From: Serinus canaria
Taxonomy: Eukaryota > Chordata > Aves > Passeriformes > Fringillidae
Assembly (NCBI RefSeq): GCF_022539315.1
Contig: NC_066317.1
Coordinates: forward strand, 47,657,935-47,721,934
DNA: 64,000 nucleotides
Reading direction: 5' to 3'
Part shown: positions 11,501-26,349 of the stretch, piece by piece
Layout: the number at the start of each line of letters is the position of its first letter
Position numbering within the stretch: position 1 is the first letter of the stretch
Position numbers and translations under genes: made by a program
The notes under the pieces: generated by a model
Told to the model about the DNA's origin: nothing
The model's input: only the letters and a program-made list of their open reading frames with translations
The model's database searches: none

Positions 11501-14500
11501 ACAGTGCCAAGGCAGAAAGGGACCTGGGGGTACTCATTGGCAGCCTGGGAGTACTCATTGACACACTGCTGGATCAACGTGATCCAGCAGCGTGCCCTGG
11601 TGGCCAAGAAGGCCAAGGGCATCCTGGCCTGTATCAGGAATAGTGTGGCCAGCAGGACCAGGGAAGTAATTCTTCCCCTGCACTTGGCACTGGTGAGGTC
11701 ACACCTTGAGTGCTGTGTCCAGTTCTGGCCCCTCAGTTTGGGAAGGACGTTGAGATGCTCGAGCACATCCAGAGGAGGCAACAAGGCTGGGGAGGGGCCT
11801 GGAACACAAGCCCTGTGAGGAACGACTGAGAGAGCTGGGGGTGTTTAGCCTGGAGAAAAGGAGACTCGGGGGTGACCTTATCACTCTCTACCACTCCCTG
11901 AAAGGTGATTGTGGTCAGGTGGGGGTTGGTCTCCTTCTCCAGGCAGCAACTGACAGAACAAGAGGACACAGTCTCAAGCTGTGCCAAGGGAAATACAGGT
12001 TGGATGCTAGGAAAAAGATTTTTACAGAAAGAGTGATGAAGTACTGGAATGGCCTGCCCATGGAGGTGGTGGAGTCATCATCCCTGGATGTGCTCAAACA
12101 AAGACTGGATGTGGCACTCCATGTGGTGCCATGGTTTAGTTGAGGTGTTAGGACATGGGTTGGACTGGAAGATCTGGAAGGTCTCTTCCAATATAGTGAT
12201 TCAATCTGAACATTCCATTCAGGAATATAAGCAAGGAAGGAGGAATGATGGTACCAAGTGTGGTATGCTAATAGGCATGCTAATGTTTTAAATAAAATAT
12301 TTTTTTATTAGAAAATAACACCTGTCAAACATTTCATAGAAATTTTCTGATTTCAACTCACATTAAAGATGTGAAAGGAGATGCAAAGGAGATGCAGCTG
12401 ATAACTGTATCTAAGTGTAACCATAGTCTTCCACCTCTTTGGCCTCCAATTTTACATGAAGATATTGATTTATTTATTCATTCTCTGTATTCTTACAGTT
12501 TAGATTTCAGTCCCTAATTTTTTATTAATATTGTCACTTAAACAGTTTACAGCTCTGAACTAAAAAAGAAGGCTCCTACACAGCACAGAGGAGCAAGCAG
12601 GATGAAAAGAAAATCCCCAGAGAGTTAGCTTAGGAAAGGACTGAGAGTAAGATGTGTTTCAGTACTTCAGCCTCTCCTTTCTTGATTCAGTCAGCAGATG
12701 CCAACTACCTTCCTGGAATTGGTACATAATTTTTGTTCTTACAAGGAAGTCTCTTTCCATCTTTTCATTTAAAAGATGGCCACAGAAGCAGTTTCTCCTG
12801 CCTTTCACCTTACCCTGTAGATTTTCCAGTTAGCATTCATCTGTGGGTGTGGACATAGTAGGTTTATTTTCCTTTTTCAACTTAGAAAAGCCAAGCTTTC
12901 ACCATATGCTTTAACCACCAACTAGAGGGGAACAGAAAGATGAGATAAACCATTAGTCTCTCCAGCTCTAAACAGTGGTTTGGGTTCATATATAAGTATA
13001 GAGTCACTTATGAAAGAATGAGCATTTCTAATTTAGTGGCTTGAACGGTAATCTGGTAAGGAAAGCAGTCTAGTTCCCTTCCTTGCACCACTTAGTCTGG
13101 TTGATAGCCTGGGAAGGTAAGTCTGTTGAGCTAATTGACAATAATATTAAAAAGTAATTTGAGTAATCAAAACTTGGTAACATAAGGTGTGTGAAATCTG
13201 TTTTCCTTACTACATCATTGCACAAGAGACTACTTTGCTAATCTAGCAAAACAGCAACAATATCAAATCACTGTATACTCACATTATACACAAGATACAT
13301 CTCTTTTTTAATTGAACTAATTTTAGACCACTTTACATTGAGAGGCGGCTGGATTTTTCAGCATTTGAAGTGTTTAAGTGATAGGTTGGTATTTCTTGAA
13401 ACACAGGCTGTAATTCACAGTGAATATCAAACTAAGAGGACACTGAAGAGTTTTTTTGTTTTTTTTTTAATATAGTCCCTTGCACATATTTAATGTGTTA
13501 TTATAACTGTCAGATTTTGCAATTTTTTCTTAGCTATGGCTCATCTACCTGGTATTTATTTAGTAAAGTATGTTCCTGTTAGAATTTTAGTGTAAGAAAG
13601 ACAGAAAGGAGACCCAATACCTTTGCTACTCATTTCACTACAGTTTGCAGCATTTGGCTGACTCTTGAGTCTCAATTTAAAAAATGTTTAATGCTCCTGT
13701 TTCGCACTTGGGCTGAAATGGGGAATACCTTGGGTCACACTAAGGGTACCCAAGTGTGTGTACACAACAACACCACAAACTCAGTAGTGCTGGGAAGGAA
13801 GGAGATGGGCTGAAGTGGCCAACCTTAGCAGCAATAGTAGTATGTTATTTGGGTGTGATCTCCAGAAAAACACCTTCTAGAGTTTTCTGGGAAAGTTCCT
13901 TTCTAGAACACTTTTCATGGAAGTAAGTTCTGTACACACAGCTGATGACCATGAACATGGCTTTCACTCCACTCATTTCCCATCCCTTTAGGGTACTGTG
14001 TCCATAGAGGCTGGAACCACTTTCTGTGTAGGATAAAAAAGACTAATTCAGCCTGGCACTATTCAAGCTGTGCTACATTAAGGAAGACAGTGCCTTGCCT
14101 TTACATTGTGTGTTTCTAAAGGAGTCACACTCAAAGGTTCACAATATTATTCATTTATTTGTGTTGTCTGCACACAGCAGTGTTTCAAACAGATATTTTG
14201 CCTGCACTGTGACAAGTAAAATCATTACCAGGGGTCAGAACTTAATTGTCTGTCTTCATGCAAGCTTTTAATCATCATCTTAATAATTCATTAGGCACAA
14301 TATAGAAGGAAAAAGGAGGGTGGACACTTCTCATTTAACAATTAATTCTCATTGAGCAGACTCAAACATAAAGGGATAGGGTAATTAGTAAGTAAATATT
14401 TTTCATGTGTCACTTTCTCTCTAGCTTAACTGAAAGAGCCCAGCTACTGAAGAATGTTTTTAAGAAGAACCATGTGAACTTGTATCGCTCTGACTCTTTG

Positions 14501-14950
14501 CAACAAAACTTGCTTCGTAAGTGTTCACTGACAAATATTAATATCCATTAATAACAGCAGTAAAATTCTGCCTTTCATTGCATTTGTTTATAGTAAAAGT
14601 GCAGTATTCTAAACCCATTAGACCATATTCTTTTCTGTGGTTAAGTTGCCCTTCATACCTAAGGTACTGTGCAGAGCTCTTTCTGCTGTTCTATAACTGC
14701 ACAATTCTGTAAGAAATGGCACAGGATTTTACTTACTGTTGAAAAGACGTTTATTCCCCTCTGTTCACCTCTGTTAAGTTGCTTTTATTAAAGCTTTAAA
14801 AAACTAAAAATTATCAAAACTTAATTTGTTTCTGTTTTGCTTTGTATCTCAGATGGCTACGCCTTTTCTCAAGATGAAAACGGGATTGTTTCCCAGTCTG
14901 AAGTCATAAGAGCTTACGATACCACAAAGCAGAGACCCGAGGAATGGTGA
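8492..14950 (+). CDS. ATP8A1: ATP8A1 C-terminal coding region: 4 exons, phospholipid-transporting P4-ATPase
   Basis: Join of 8492-8580, 8969-9061, 14425-14516 and 14853-14950. The 372 coding bases give 123 residues plus TGA, and all junctions keep frame with GT/AG borders. ATP8A1 is the catalytic subunit of a P4-ATPase that, with a CDC50 (TMEM30) partner, flips phosphatidylserine to the cytosolic leaflet of Golgi, endosome and plasma membranes. The catalytic domains lie outside the window. What is present is the last transmembrane helix ([19 protein letters not shown]), a basic/acidic linker ([15 protein letters not shown]), and the cytosolic autoregulatory tail with the conserved [10 protein letters not shown] motif and the end [14 protein letters not shown]. 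As I recall it, the paralogue ATP8A2 differs clearly at the extreme C-terminus, so ATP8A1 is the better call. The gene continues left of base 1. Confidence 0.96.
8969..9061 (+). CDS. ATP8A1: ATP8A1 coding exon: juxtamembrane linker
   Basis: 93 bases. Acceptor AG is at 8967-8968 and donor GTACTG at 9062. The first base completes a valine codon from the previous exon and the last two start a serine codon. It encodes [20 protein letters not shown] and then [10 protein letters not shown], the cytosolic stretch after the last helix. A 5.4-kb intron follows, containing a CR1 element. Confidence 0.96.
10570..12210 (+). mobile_element. CR1 LINE copy, 5' truncated, decayed reverse-transcriptase ORF
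   Basis: About 1.6 kb of CR1 ORF2 in sense orientation inside the ATP8A1 intron 9062-14424. Broken frames carry typical CR1 reverse-transcriptase motifs in order: [17 protein letters not shown], then [19 protein letters not shown], then [20 protein letters not shown] (the motif A aspartate), then FIDDMDE near the expected position of the loop before motif C. After these come the C-terminal pieces [30 protein letters not shown] and [20 protein letters not shown]. Several frame changes and stops make it inactive. The 3' end near 12.2 kb keeps the CR1-type terminus (GGTTGGACTGGAAGATCTGG, then TTCCAATATAGTGATTC). The 5' boundary is approximate. Confidence 0.93.
14425..14516 (+). CDS. ATP8A1: ATP8A1 coding exon: C-terminal regulatory tail, first part
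   Basis: 92 bases. Acceptor TCTCTCTAG is at 14416-14424 and donor GTAAGTG at 14517. It completes the split serine codon and encodes [20 protein letters not shown] and then [10 protein letters not shown], leaving one base of the next histidine codon. A 336-bp intron follows. Confidence 0.97.
14853..14950 (+). CDS. ATP8A1: ATP8A1 last coding exon with stop
   Basis: 98 coding bases after the acceptor TTGTATCTCAG. The first two bases finish the histidine codon of [11 protein letters not shown]. The exon ends [17 protein letters not shown] and then TGA at 14948-14950. The GYAFS motif is the conserved autoinhibitory element of Drs2/ATP8A-type flippase tails (family knowledge). Confidence 0.97.
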
Positions 14951-17900
14951 AGGAGCACAGCTGGACATCTAGGCCTTAGTTGTTACTTTTGTGAGACAGG
15001 CTGCTAGATCTTTGCTGGGAGCTGTGACCATGGTCCAGTTATCAGACATTGAAAGATCTATGATGGTCTTGTTCCATAAAGTTTGGATTTGTGTATTCAG
15101 TAGACATAAGCACTGTGCAACTATACTGTAACACACCATCTCTAAATTTTTAACGAGTATTTGCTTAGCCTTTGTAAACAGATTGGAATTTACCTTGTAT
15201 CTTGCCAGCTTGCTTATTTTACAATGAAATTGGATCAATACTGGTCATACACTGGAAGGGCAGTGGTCGGATTGCTAAATGTACTTTACATTGACAGATC
15301 AACTAGCATCTGTGAAGGTTTTTAAGTGTTAATATATTTAAATACATTTGATAACAAGCCTTTGATTTCAACAAGTGCTGAAAAAAACCCAGTATCTTAA
15401 TGGTGTTAATTCACCTTCTTTAAGAAAGATTTTGAGTCAAGATGCTCATAGGTGTTTGTGTCAAACTAATCTAAAAACATTTGCCAAAGAAGTTCCATAA
15501 ATGTCTTCTGTTAGAAACAATTTGAAAGGAAACTATCTCCAGTCCTGATCTCAGAACTGCATGCTTCAGTCTCCACACTTGAGGAGAAGGTATAGTGAAT
15601 CTAATTTGAGTGGCCTTTTTGGCATTTGCTTTCAAAACTGCAAGTCTTTGCACCTTTGGCCTTATACAAGCTTTCCCCTTATTTTCATTTAGTATTGTGT
15701 ATGTTGAATATGGCTGCCAACTTGTTTAATGGAGTACACATAATACTTTATTCAATTTTTAAGAATTGCTCTGCCTTACTTCTCTTTAGCAAACTTAATT
15801 ATTTTTGTGATGCTTAGTTGTATCTGCTTATACTGTAGGTTCAAAAGAAAGTTTGTTTAAACTTATTTTTTAAAATTAATCAAATTTTCAACATTTTTAT
15901 ACTAGGATTATTTGAAATGCATACATTGAAATCCAGAGCAAAGCATGCCCTTCGCTAGTCTGTGGTATGTACTGGTTTATTTGCACTAAAGTCACTTCCT
16001 ATAAAGGTGTGAAATAGATTGCAGCAGTCTCTTTACAACCTATTGGTCATGCAGAATACTTATATACTCTCACATTTAATTAAAATGGAGAGGAAGTGAC
16101 TGCAGAAAAAGATACACACCTGGTATGAGGGAAAAAAAAGAGGGTGGTATTAAATGAGAACATTGTAATACATTCTTTAAGTACTTATACTTGGTATTTC
16201 TCAACTTACCATCCAACAACTGTCAGGTTTCAAGCTAAGAAAGGCTACTTGAACTTTAAAATTTAGCTAATTCTTGCCACTCTTTAGTCCATGTTTAATT
16301 CTGGGTTTAAAGGCCACCACAATTCCATTAAAAATACAATTTTCTATAGTAGCAGTTGGTTTTACTGTTAAGTAAATTTTTGTGCATTGCATAGGAATGA
16401 TCTCTTTTTTCCTTTCAATGGAGATCAACCAGATGGAAAAGCAGAACAACATCCCCAGTGATCTGTTAAATTAGATATTTCCTCTTTGCTCTCCAAATCA
16501 TAACAAGTCATCCAGTCCCATCTTTTCTCTGCCCTCCTTCATTTTTCATATACTAAAGGTGACTTAACCTCTTTGCCTTTCATCTAGCTAAATGCTTAAC
16601 ATGCAATTAATCTCACTATCCGAGTTTCTCGTCCACCATTCAAAGAGAAACTTAAAAATACCCAGAGAAAGCCCAACAGAAGGCAGTATATGAAAGTACA
16701 TATTTAGGAAGGTGTATCAGTGGCAAGGCAGTCTGCATTTCATATGTGTGCTGTGCAGTGTCTTCCTCTCACTAGCCCGGAGTGATCTTTAAACAGCAGG
16801 CACAAGGAGAAGGGGAACTAGAAACAGTACTGCCAGTCAGTCATGCAGACAAGAACTGCCTTCAGAAAAGCCATTGCAGGCATAGACAAATAGATGGATC
16901 AATATGGGAGGGCCAAATCACTTGACCTAAGGCAAGAAAAAATTCGGGAGCATGCCCCTTTCCTAAAACAGGGATCCCTATTTGCTGTCATCCAAGGGAC
17001 AATGACCACCTTCAAAACATTTCTGAAATTAACCATGACACTGTTGCTCCTTTTTAATCTTTCTGTGTACTTAATTCATATAAAATTAATTTATACCTAG
17101 TCTCTTCATGGGCAATTTTTTTTCTGTTCTAATTGGTCGAATTGCTAATTATGCAGATAGAGATTAGAATACACTGTGAAATATATACAGTGAGATATTT
17201 ACATGATCTCTTATTCTTCCTATGAAATAAAATTCTCTTTTACTATTGTAATACAGTTTGAAGAAAACAACACACAGTACATCCCAAATTAACCACCTTA
17301 AAAAGGGAGAAAATGACTGAAACAACTCTAAGATCCTCAATTCAGACTAATTTAAAGGTTTGTAAGATAATCTTATCACATCATTTCATGCTTACATTTT
17401 TTCAGAATTTGAAGGAGTATTTCACAAAGCACATTTTTTACTACTTCTGATGAATTTTTCCCCTGTCTTGTACTTTCCCTGATAATTAGTGGTCGAAAGA
17501 TACCACCTCTTAAAAATAGCAAAAAAGCCAAATGTGGCAAAGCCAGTGAGTTTTGGTTGTTCATACAATTCCATTTTAAAATACAAAATTATTTTATCTG
17601 TGTGTTCCCATTTTTAAATCAGGCCAAGTATACAATATGCACTTTTTTTTTCATGTTAAGTACACAGAAATATAATCTAGTTCCATCCTGTTAGCATGTC
17701 ATACCTTTGTTAAAATAAGGGGATTCTGCTGATGTTTGTTCAAAGGAAAAAAGAACAGTTGAGGCGGAAATACTCATAACAATGCCTCTGTTCTTACTGT
17801 TCAAAAATTCAAAAGTGTATTAAATAGAGAGTTCACGTGGACTTTTCCATCTCTTTCATGGGCACTGCAAGTTAGTATTAAAAATTTCCATCTAAAAGAT

Positions 17901-19325
17901 GAACCTGTGCCACTAAAAAATCGGGTATCTTATATAAATACTTTTGCTTGATTATTTTTAAATATATACATACATATATATAGAAATTATTCAAAAGAGT
18001 AACTGGAAAAAAATTTTAACAAACCTATTGACAATTTGTATCTGGAATTTTTTCTTGCCATTTCCTAATTTTACACATATTTTTGCAAAGCAGTTTCAAC
18101 AGATTTATACTTAGTCATCATTCTATTTGTATAAAATGATAAATAAAATATTTTGAAACACTAAGAGATAGCTGAAGATTCTTATATGTCCACATGCATC
18201 CATAAAATTCACCTTGTTACAAAGATGAGCATTGTCTTAAGATGTGTATCATGACATTTGAACCCATCTTGAATGATGAGTAATTTGGAATACATGTTAA
18301 ATTTACGGAGAAAAGTTTTTCCCTTTTTTTCTTGTGTATTGTGTTACAGCAGTTGTAGTTCTGATGAATTTATCATTCTGTCTGCATGAGGCACTATTTC
18401 TAAGTGTTCTGAGGCGATGCATGGTGGTTGTTGATCCCTGTTTTTTAATGCCTTCGTTAAATGTCTGCTCATAATATATTGAGAAGCTAGTGCTGTGTAA
18501 GCAAATGAGTTTGTCAGTTCAGCTTCTTTGGCATTGGATATTTTCACTGGTTACAAAACTCCACGAATGAGTTTCTCCTTCCCACCCTCTGCCCTCGCTC
18601 CCCCAGTTTCCTTGCTGTTAACCAATAGATCTTTATTAAACAAAGGAATATTTTAGCATTCCAAACCTGGTTCCAGCTTATGCAAACCACTACTCTCATA
18701 GGGCCCAACTGGACTGCTTGTGAGTATAGGGACTACTCATCTGAGCAATGATGTGCAAATTTGGGCACTTTTGAGGGTGGATACTGAAATAAAAGTGTTT
18801 CCATGTAGAGTGTGATTTGTAATTGCAAAGCTGTGACCAGAACAAGTCTGTTGTTTTTTTTTAAAGTCATATTTTATGGTGTTTTTTTAATGTAGCATAG
18901 AAGCCATAAATGCATTAATATTGTTTTTCTACTTCAACATAATTTTTCATAACAATTTTCAGTGTTTGATATGTGTTAACCGCTGCAGAAAGCGGTCAGT
19001 CTGAAACAGCAAAATTTGCATTCAAGATGAAGTGAGGTTTTACAGCTCCACTAAGCCATTACTGCTGAAACTGTTGTGGAAATTATGAAGCTGCATGAAT
19101 GAAGATTTTTTGACTCGGTGTTTATGGTAGTTTCTCAGGTTTAGTTTTAACTGGATGTTAAATGCACTGTGTTTTGTAAATAGTTCTTTTAGTAACACAT
19201 TCAGTTCTATGCAGTGTTAAATGTCATTTGGCATTTGGTGAATGTGCATGTTTTGAACTGCAAATTTTAAATGTTTTGTCATTTAATTGTTAAAAATGAA
19301 TAAACTTTGCCATTAAATTAAGAAG
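14951..19325 (+). other. ATP8A1: ATP8A1 3' UTR (inferred extent)
   Basis: About 4.4 kb of AT-rich, repeat-poor DNA between the ATP8A1 stop codon and the best poly(A) signal at 19299-19304. No splice-bounded coding exon or recognised transposon is visible. Possible earlier poly(A) hexamers (AATAAA) stand at 17226, 18142 and 18788, so shorter 3' UTR forms are possible. A 3' UTR of this order fits what I recall of mammalian ATP8A1 mRNAs. The extent is inferred from signals, not from transcripts. Confidence 0.65.
19299..19304 (+). terminator. ATP8A1: Likely distal poly(A) signal of ATP8A1
   Basis: AATAAA followed about 15-40 bases later by a U/GU-rich stretch (CTTTATTGACTTTATTGG), the usual arrangement for cleavage and polyadenylation. 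Cleavage would fall near 19320. Confidence 0.65.
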
Positions 19326-20413
19326 CTTTATTGACTTTATTGGTTGGAAATGCTAGGGATTACTTACAGAGGAAAACATATCTCATCATTCTTGGGTTTG
19401 CATTCTTTAAAATGAGACATACCAGAAATATTATTTCACAAATATCATCGAGTTCTTGCATTTTTTAAGGTAAACTGAAAAAGCAGAAAATTGGTTTAAT
19501 GTTTGTTAGGGTTGGGGTTTTTTTTGAACACCTATTTGGAGATGTCGTTTTCAGTCTAGAAAATTAAAAATAAAAAAAAACCAAAACACCAAGGAGCACA
19601 GGAGTCTACAATTTACTGACTTCCAGCCACGTCCTATCATATTCTGGTGGCGATACCCTATTTTGAAAGAGAAGTATGTAGTACGAGAATGGTAAGAGTA
19701 GGAATAAGGAAACATCACCTCTCTCTTCAGACAACAGTGGTAAATACTGTGTCCTGTGGCTTTGATAGTCACTGGTATTTCTTTCCTCTAACAGAGCCCA
19801 CCACTGAAAAAAATCAATATATCCAAACTTTAACTGCTTTTTGGTAGTAGCTGGGTGACTGATTTTTATATATACACTAGACAATGAATTATTTTGTATT
19901 CTGTCGAGCAGATTCGGTAATTCATGCATCTTAGATAGTGCTAGTTTCACAAATCCAGCCCGTAGTAGCAGGTCTGATTTAAGGATATTCCACCTCATAA
20001 TATTTTAGCATCTCTATTATACTGGCAGTCATGAGATCATTGAAATTATTCATTTTGTAATCCAGTTTATAATGATCCAGGCTCCCTCTCAAATCCTTTC
20101 CCTTCTTTCTTACAGTAAATATTATTTTTAAGCTAAAATCATTTCACTAACCTGATTCACACTACAGCCTCCTGAATTTGCACATGCCATAGATGGAAAG
20201 AAAAAAAAGAACAGAAAGGCATTTCCTTGTCTGCCTTTTCTAATGAAAAGAGGATAGCATAGAATTATAGCCTTGGTATAACTGTGATTCAAAAATTTTA
20301 TGAGATATTGGGGGGCAGTGGCTCCCTCAAAAGCAGACTCATTGTTCAGAGGAGTTCAAGTCCAGACAGCACATTGCAATAGGCAGCAAAACAGCACTGA
20401 AAAACTACTTGAA

Positions 20414-20451
20414 TTCCTTAATGTTCCTTAATGTTCCTTAATGTCCTTATG
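20414..20451. repeat. 10-bp tandem repeat, TTCCTTAATG x3 plus partial
   Basis: Three perfect copies of TTCCTTAATG (20414, 20424, 20434), then a degraded fourth (TCCTTATG). A short minisatellite in intergenic DNA. Confidence 0.9.
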
Positions 20452-21302
20452 TCAAGCTGTAACTGAGCAGTAATGACAAAATACTTTTGAAATTGTCACT
20501 TTTTTTTTATCCCAGTGGAATTAGTATTACAAATAATCCATGAGTTTACACAGCCACATACTGCACTGCTTACCTAGTTTAAAACAGAATCCTTCAGACA
20601 TTCTTGCAAGTACTTGTAATGTTTTTCCTAGCACTGGAAAGTCTTGATGCATTTTGGAGATACACACTTCAGAATCCCAAATTGTGGAAACACTAAACAA
20701 ATGGCAGGCCACTATTGCTCATGATCCACAGAAGGCTTGGGTTTCATCTAAGTCATTACCAGTTAATGGCAATCAAAGCATTGTTCATGAATTACAATTA
20801 TCAATTTAATGAGTGAGAATATTCTTTCATTTTGATTTTGGATTGTTGTAGTGCTAGTAAAAAGGAGTATGAACTGAGTTCAGAATTCCAAAAGAAATAG
20901 TTAAATCTACTTTGTTAACATGGCATTAAAGCAAGTACTGCCTGTAAATGTTACTTCTGATAGTAAGCAATTGCATTCAGTTCAAGTTTTCAGTTCAAGC
21001 ATCCAGCCCTTCAAACCATTTCATTAGTCATTAAAGTGCTATCACAATGTCATTTCTCTTCTGTCTGCAAGTTTTAGGAAAATTTCCTGTTCCTATAAAT
21101 CACAGGAGTATCTAGTGCCAAAAAGCTCTTTCCATTAGGAAGGAAATTCAGCATTCTCGCCTGCACACCAAATCCATCTGGGTCGGAAACTATTGGCACA
21201 GGCAGAATTGTTTCTATCCATGGGTTTCATTCTGGCCACCTCCTTTCCTCTCCCTTCAGCTATGTGGGTCACTGCTACTGTAACTACATGAACAAAATAG
21301 AT

Positions 21303-21320
21303 TTGTTTGTTTGTTTGTTT
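21303..21320. repeat. (TTTG)n microsatellite
   Basis: Four consecutive TTTG-type units in an AT-rich context. A short simple repeat. Confidence 0.8.
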
Positions 21321-21370
21321 ATAGTTCTTCTTTGTCTATTTGCAGACGGTGCATAATCCCCACCTCAACT

Positions 21371-21409
21371 GTTTTACAGGTACCTGTTTTACAGGTAGTT
21401 TTACAGGTA
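21371..21409. repeat. 12-bp direct repeat, GTTTTACAGGTA x3
   Basis: Identical copies at 21371-21382, 21386-21397 and 21398-21409, with three bases between the first two. Each holds CAG|GTA, which looks like a splice site by chance. Confidence 0.9.
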
Positions 21410-22526
21410 TTTTTATTACAACTGATCTTTCCCACCCTAAGAGCCACATCTGCAGGATTTGTTGCAGTCTGGCTACTGATCTGTGAAGTACTTAGCACTC
21501 TGTAAACTTACAGACTTATCTAAGTCTGATTCAATGAAATTATTCCTCTGTGTCAAGTTCTTCAACCATTCCATGAGGACAAACCCATTATGCAGCATCA
21601 GGGGAAGAAAGGAAAAGGCTCAGAGAGGTCTTCCCTGCTAAGCAGAGTTTCTTGCTACATGGCAAACTTCACAGCTCTCCTTAGGCTGAACAGTCATTAA
21701 AATTTAAGGCTGTATGCAAGTGTAGCAAAAATCTGCCCCTGTGTGAAAACATTAATAACTGACTGCAGAGCCCTCTGAGACCATCACACTGAAGCAGCCT
21801 GGCCTGTACAGCACCAAATGGTAACGGGCAGTAAGTCTTTCTTTCAGGAAAACACTGAATTTCAGCCCCTCACCACCTGTGTCAGTGGCTCTGATGACTA
21901 ATTGCTCTTTAAAGGTGTCCCTTTAAATTGCCCCTTCTTAGTTAAAAGTGATAAAGTTTCTACTTCCAGAATGGGTCTGTGTTGCTTAGACAAAGATTTC
22001 TTCTAATTGGAGACTAATGATAATTTGTAAAAAAATTGTTGAGCTGGTTTGCTGTTTCTGCTCTATACAGGAGTGATCAGTACATCTCACAGTATGCTTC
22101 TGAACAAGACAGCTGACACATCTTGAAATATCCAATGATTTTTCAAAAAAGTTACTTGACGAACAGTCCCATCCATAGCTATTCAAAATATGCAGCAAAG
22201 AGTCCTGTGAAACCTTACCAAAGGCAAGCAAAATTTTTCTTTCTTGAAGACTGTTTCTACAATAAAATTACAGGCCAGAACACTAAACTTTCAATTCATT
22301 TCCTGAATACTTAAAAACTAATTTTTTGTATCTTGCAAAACATATACAGAGCTGTGTATCATGATTTGGGGTGTAATTAATGATTACAGCATTCAAGCTA
22401 GAGCCTATTATTTAAAACACCATTGTATAGAACTTGCCTTTTCTGCATTTCTAGCAGTGTTGTTTGCTGGATTATAATGTTAATTGTGTGGTAAAAAACT
22501 TATTAAAAGGGTTATTTTGAAAAAAT

Positions 22527-22573
22527 TTTGCTAGATATTTTTGCTAGATACTGATTGCTAGATATTTGCTAGG
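22527..22573. repeat. Short direct repeats of TTGCTAGATA
   Basis: Four near-identical copies of TTGCTAGATA or TTGCTAGG within about 47 bases. A local replication-slippage type repeat. Confidence 0.8.
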
Positions 22574-23185
22574 AAAAAATTACTCACTCTTCAGAAAGAA
22601 CCAATGAAGCTTTTCTAAACTACTTGTTAAATAGGTCAGCTATAATGTACTTCAACAGATCCTACGAGGGAGTTTGAGGCTGATAAAATAGGAAAGCTTG
22701 GCCTCTGATATTGTAGATTCTGACCCACAGAATGACTTCAGTTTTTCACAAAAAACAAGTATACAGAGGAGCCCTTTAATGACTGCATTTTTTAACTTGT
22801 GTATTTTCCATTTGCTTACTCCAAGTATTTGGTTTAGATGCTTTTTTTTCTTCTTCCATTTGGTTTGTTGGTTTACTTAGGTGAAGGAATGTAGAAGGGC
22901 AAACAGAATTTATTCCTAGTGCAGGATGTTTAATCCAAAGTACCCAACTAATCAGTGTCGTTTTCAACACTTTTTCACTGCAGCTGCATGTAAAAAACAT
23001 AAATGAATCTGTTTGTTTGCTATATAGTCAGAAATCTGTATTATATTAAATCTGCACAACAGGTGCAGTTAAAGTTGTAAATCATTTTAAAAAGCAGAAT
23101 AAACTATTTTAACATGAAAAAAATACAAAAGAGTTACACCAACCAAATTCAACAAACACTACCTGTACAGAGTCATACTGATGAC

Positions 23186-24127
23186 ACAACATTTCAACCA
23201 CACAGTTTATTGGTAATATTTTTTGCGTGTTACTACTAAATAATTAGTGATGTCAATGGTGTAAATGCATTTTAAATTACAAATTTGTCTTTACATTTTA
23301 TACATGGCTAATTTTACAAAAAGAACTTCATTATCAGTTTGTCCAACTTACACTTGCTGAGCAAAAAGCTGACAATAAATACTTCCTTCTGAAGAATGCT
23401 TTAGTAGACCCCTATTTTTGGAATTTTATGTGGAGAAGGTATTGGTGATATTGCTGAATACATTCTGCTTTCCTCATATATAATTTGGCTATGTGAGACT
23501 GTCTGATCTTCAACTAGCATAATTACTACTAGTTTTATCTACCATCGTTAAAGTTCACTAATACAAATATGCAGTGTGAGTTCAGGTAGATTATGTGTTT
23601 TTTAAAAAAAAAACTCTGATTTTTGATCTCTAATAAAATTCTTCCCCTTACTTTCATTGCTCGTGGAAGTGGTAAACAGTCAGATGTTTTCAAGGATCCT
23701 CTTTAGTAAGTATTAGTCCTGTCTTACTTCTCAGGCTTATTGCTGCTTTATAGAACTAGTCTGATTATTATCAGTGGAAAGCAGCCACTGTTTGTTAACT
23801 AAGTTAACTGCATTAGGGTAAAATGTCATTTATAACACTGAGTACCTTCATCCCAGCATGGTTCTTTTACTTGTCTCTGAACACATTCTGCACAAATTAG
23901 GCAGAGCAGTCCGGTTTTAGAGCAACTGTTTGGAGTGTTTTACAATTCCTTTGTAAGTGTGATCCAAGTTTGGGAAATGCAATCTCAAGTGAGACCCCTC
24001 ACTTTTCAAGGGCAACTCACCCACAGGAACAGTTCTGACTTCTGCAGCCACAGAGCACATCAGTGTGACACCCAACAGCAGCAGCCCCTGTGGTTGCAAA
24101 GTTTGCATTACTTCTTCACGAGTTCTT
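23186..24127 (-). other. SHISA3: SHISA3 3' UTR (inferred extent)
   Basis: About 940 bases between the SHISA3 stop codon and the predicted cleavage site. AT-rich, with no coding signal of its own. Extent rests on the poly(A) signal only. Confidence 0.6.
23206..23211 (-). terminator. SHISA3: Likely poly(A) signal of SHISA3
   Basis: TTTATT on the + strand reads AATAAA on the SHISA3 strand. It is followed downstream on that strand by a GU-rich run (CTGTGTGGTTGAAATGTTGT), as expected of a cleavage region. It lies about 920 bases past the stop codon. Confidence 0.6.
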
Positions 24128-26025
<1,898 letters not shown>

Positions 26026-26349
26026 CGCCCCCGCCGCTCACCTGCCGCCCCCGGCCCCCGCCGCCTCCCGCGCCCCCGCAGCATCGCCCCGCACGTCTCT
26101 GGCCCCCGCCCCGCGGCTCGGCCGCTCCGCTCCGTACCTGTCGGTCGGACGGGGCCGGGCGCGGAGGGAGGGAGGCTCCCTGCTCAGCGTTTGCTTTCCG
26201 CGGGCCTCTTCCTCTCGGCAGGCTGTGCCCGGCCTCTGCGAGAAAAGCGCGGAGCGGGAGTGCTGGCAGCTCCCGTCCCGCACATCCGATCGCGTCCCTC
26301 ACTCCCGGCCGCCAAGAAGCAGAAGGGTCTCTGCGCTGGCAATTTATTA

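Larger units (their letters stand above)
19326..23185. other. Intergenic spacer between convergent ATP8A1 and SHISA3
   Basis: About 3.9 kb of AT-rich DNA between the two predicted 3' ends. No gene or recognised transposon is visible. It holds several short direct repeats (listed separately) and A/T runs. Overlapping or longer 3' UTRs from either gene could extend into it. Confidence 0.7.

Noticed and set aside
10554..12143. Reverse-transcriptase-like frames as possible host genes
   Set aside because: They are consecutive broken pieces of one CR1 ORF2 with frame shifts and stops and a CR1 3' end.
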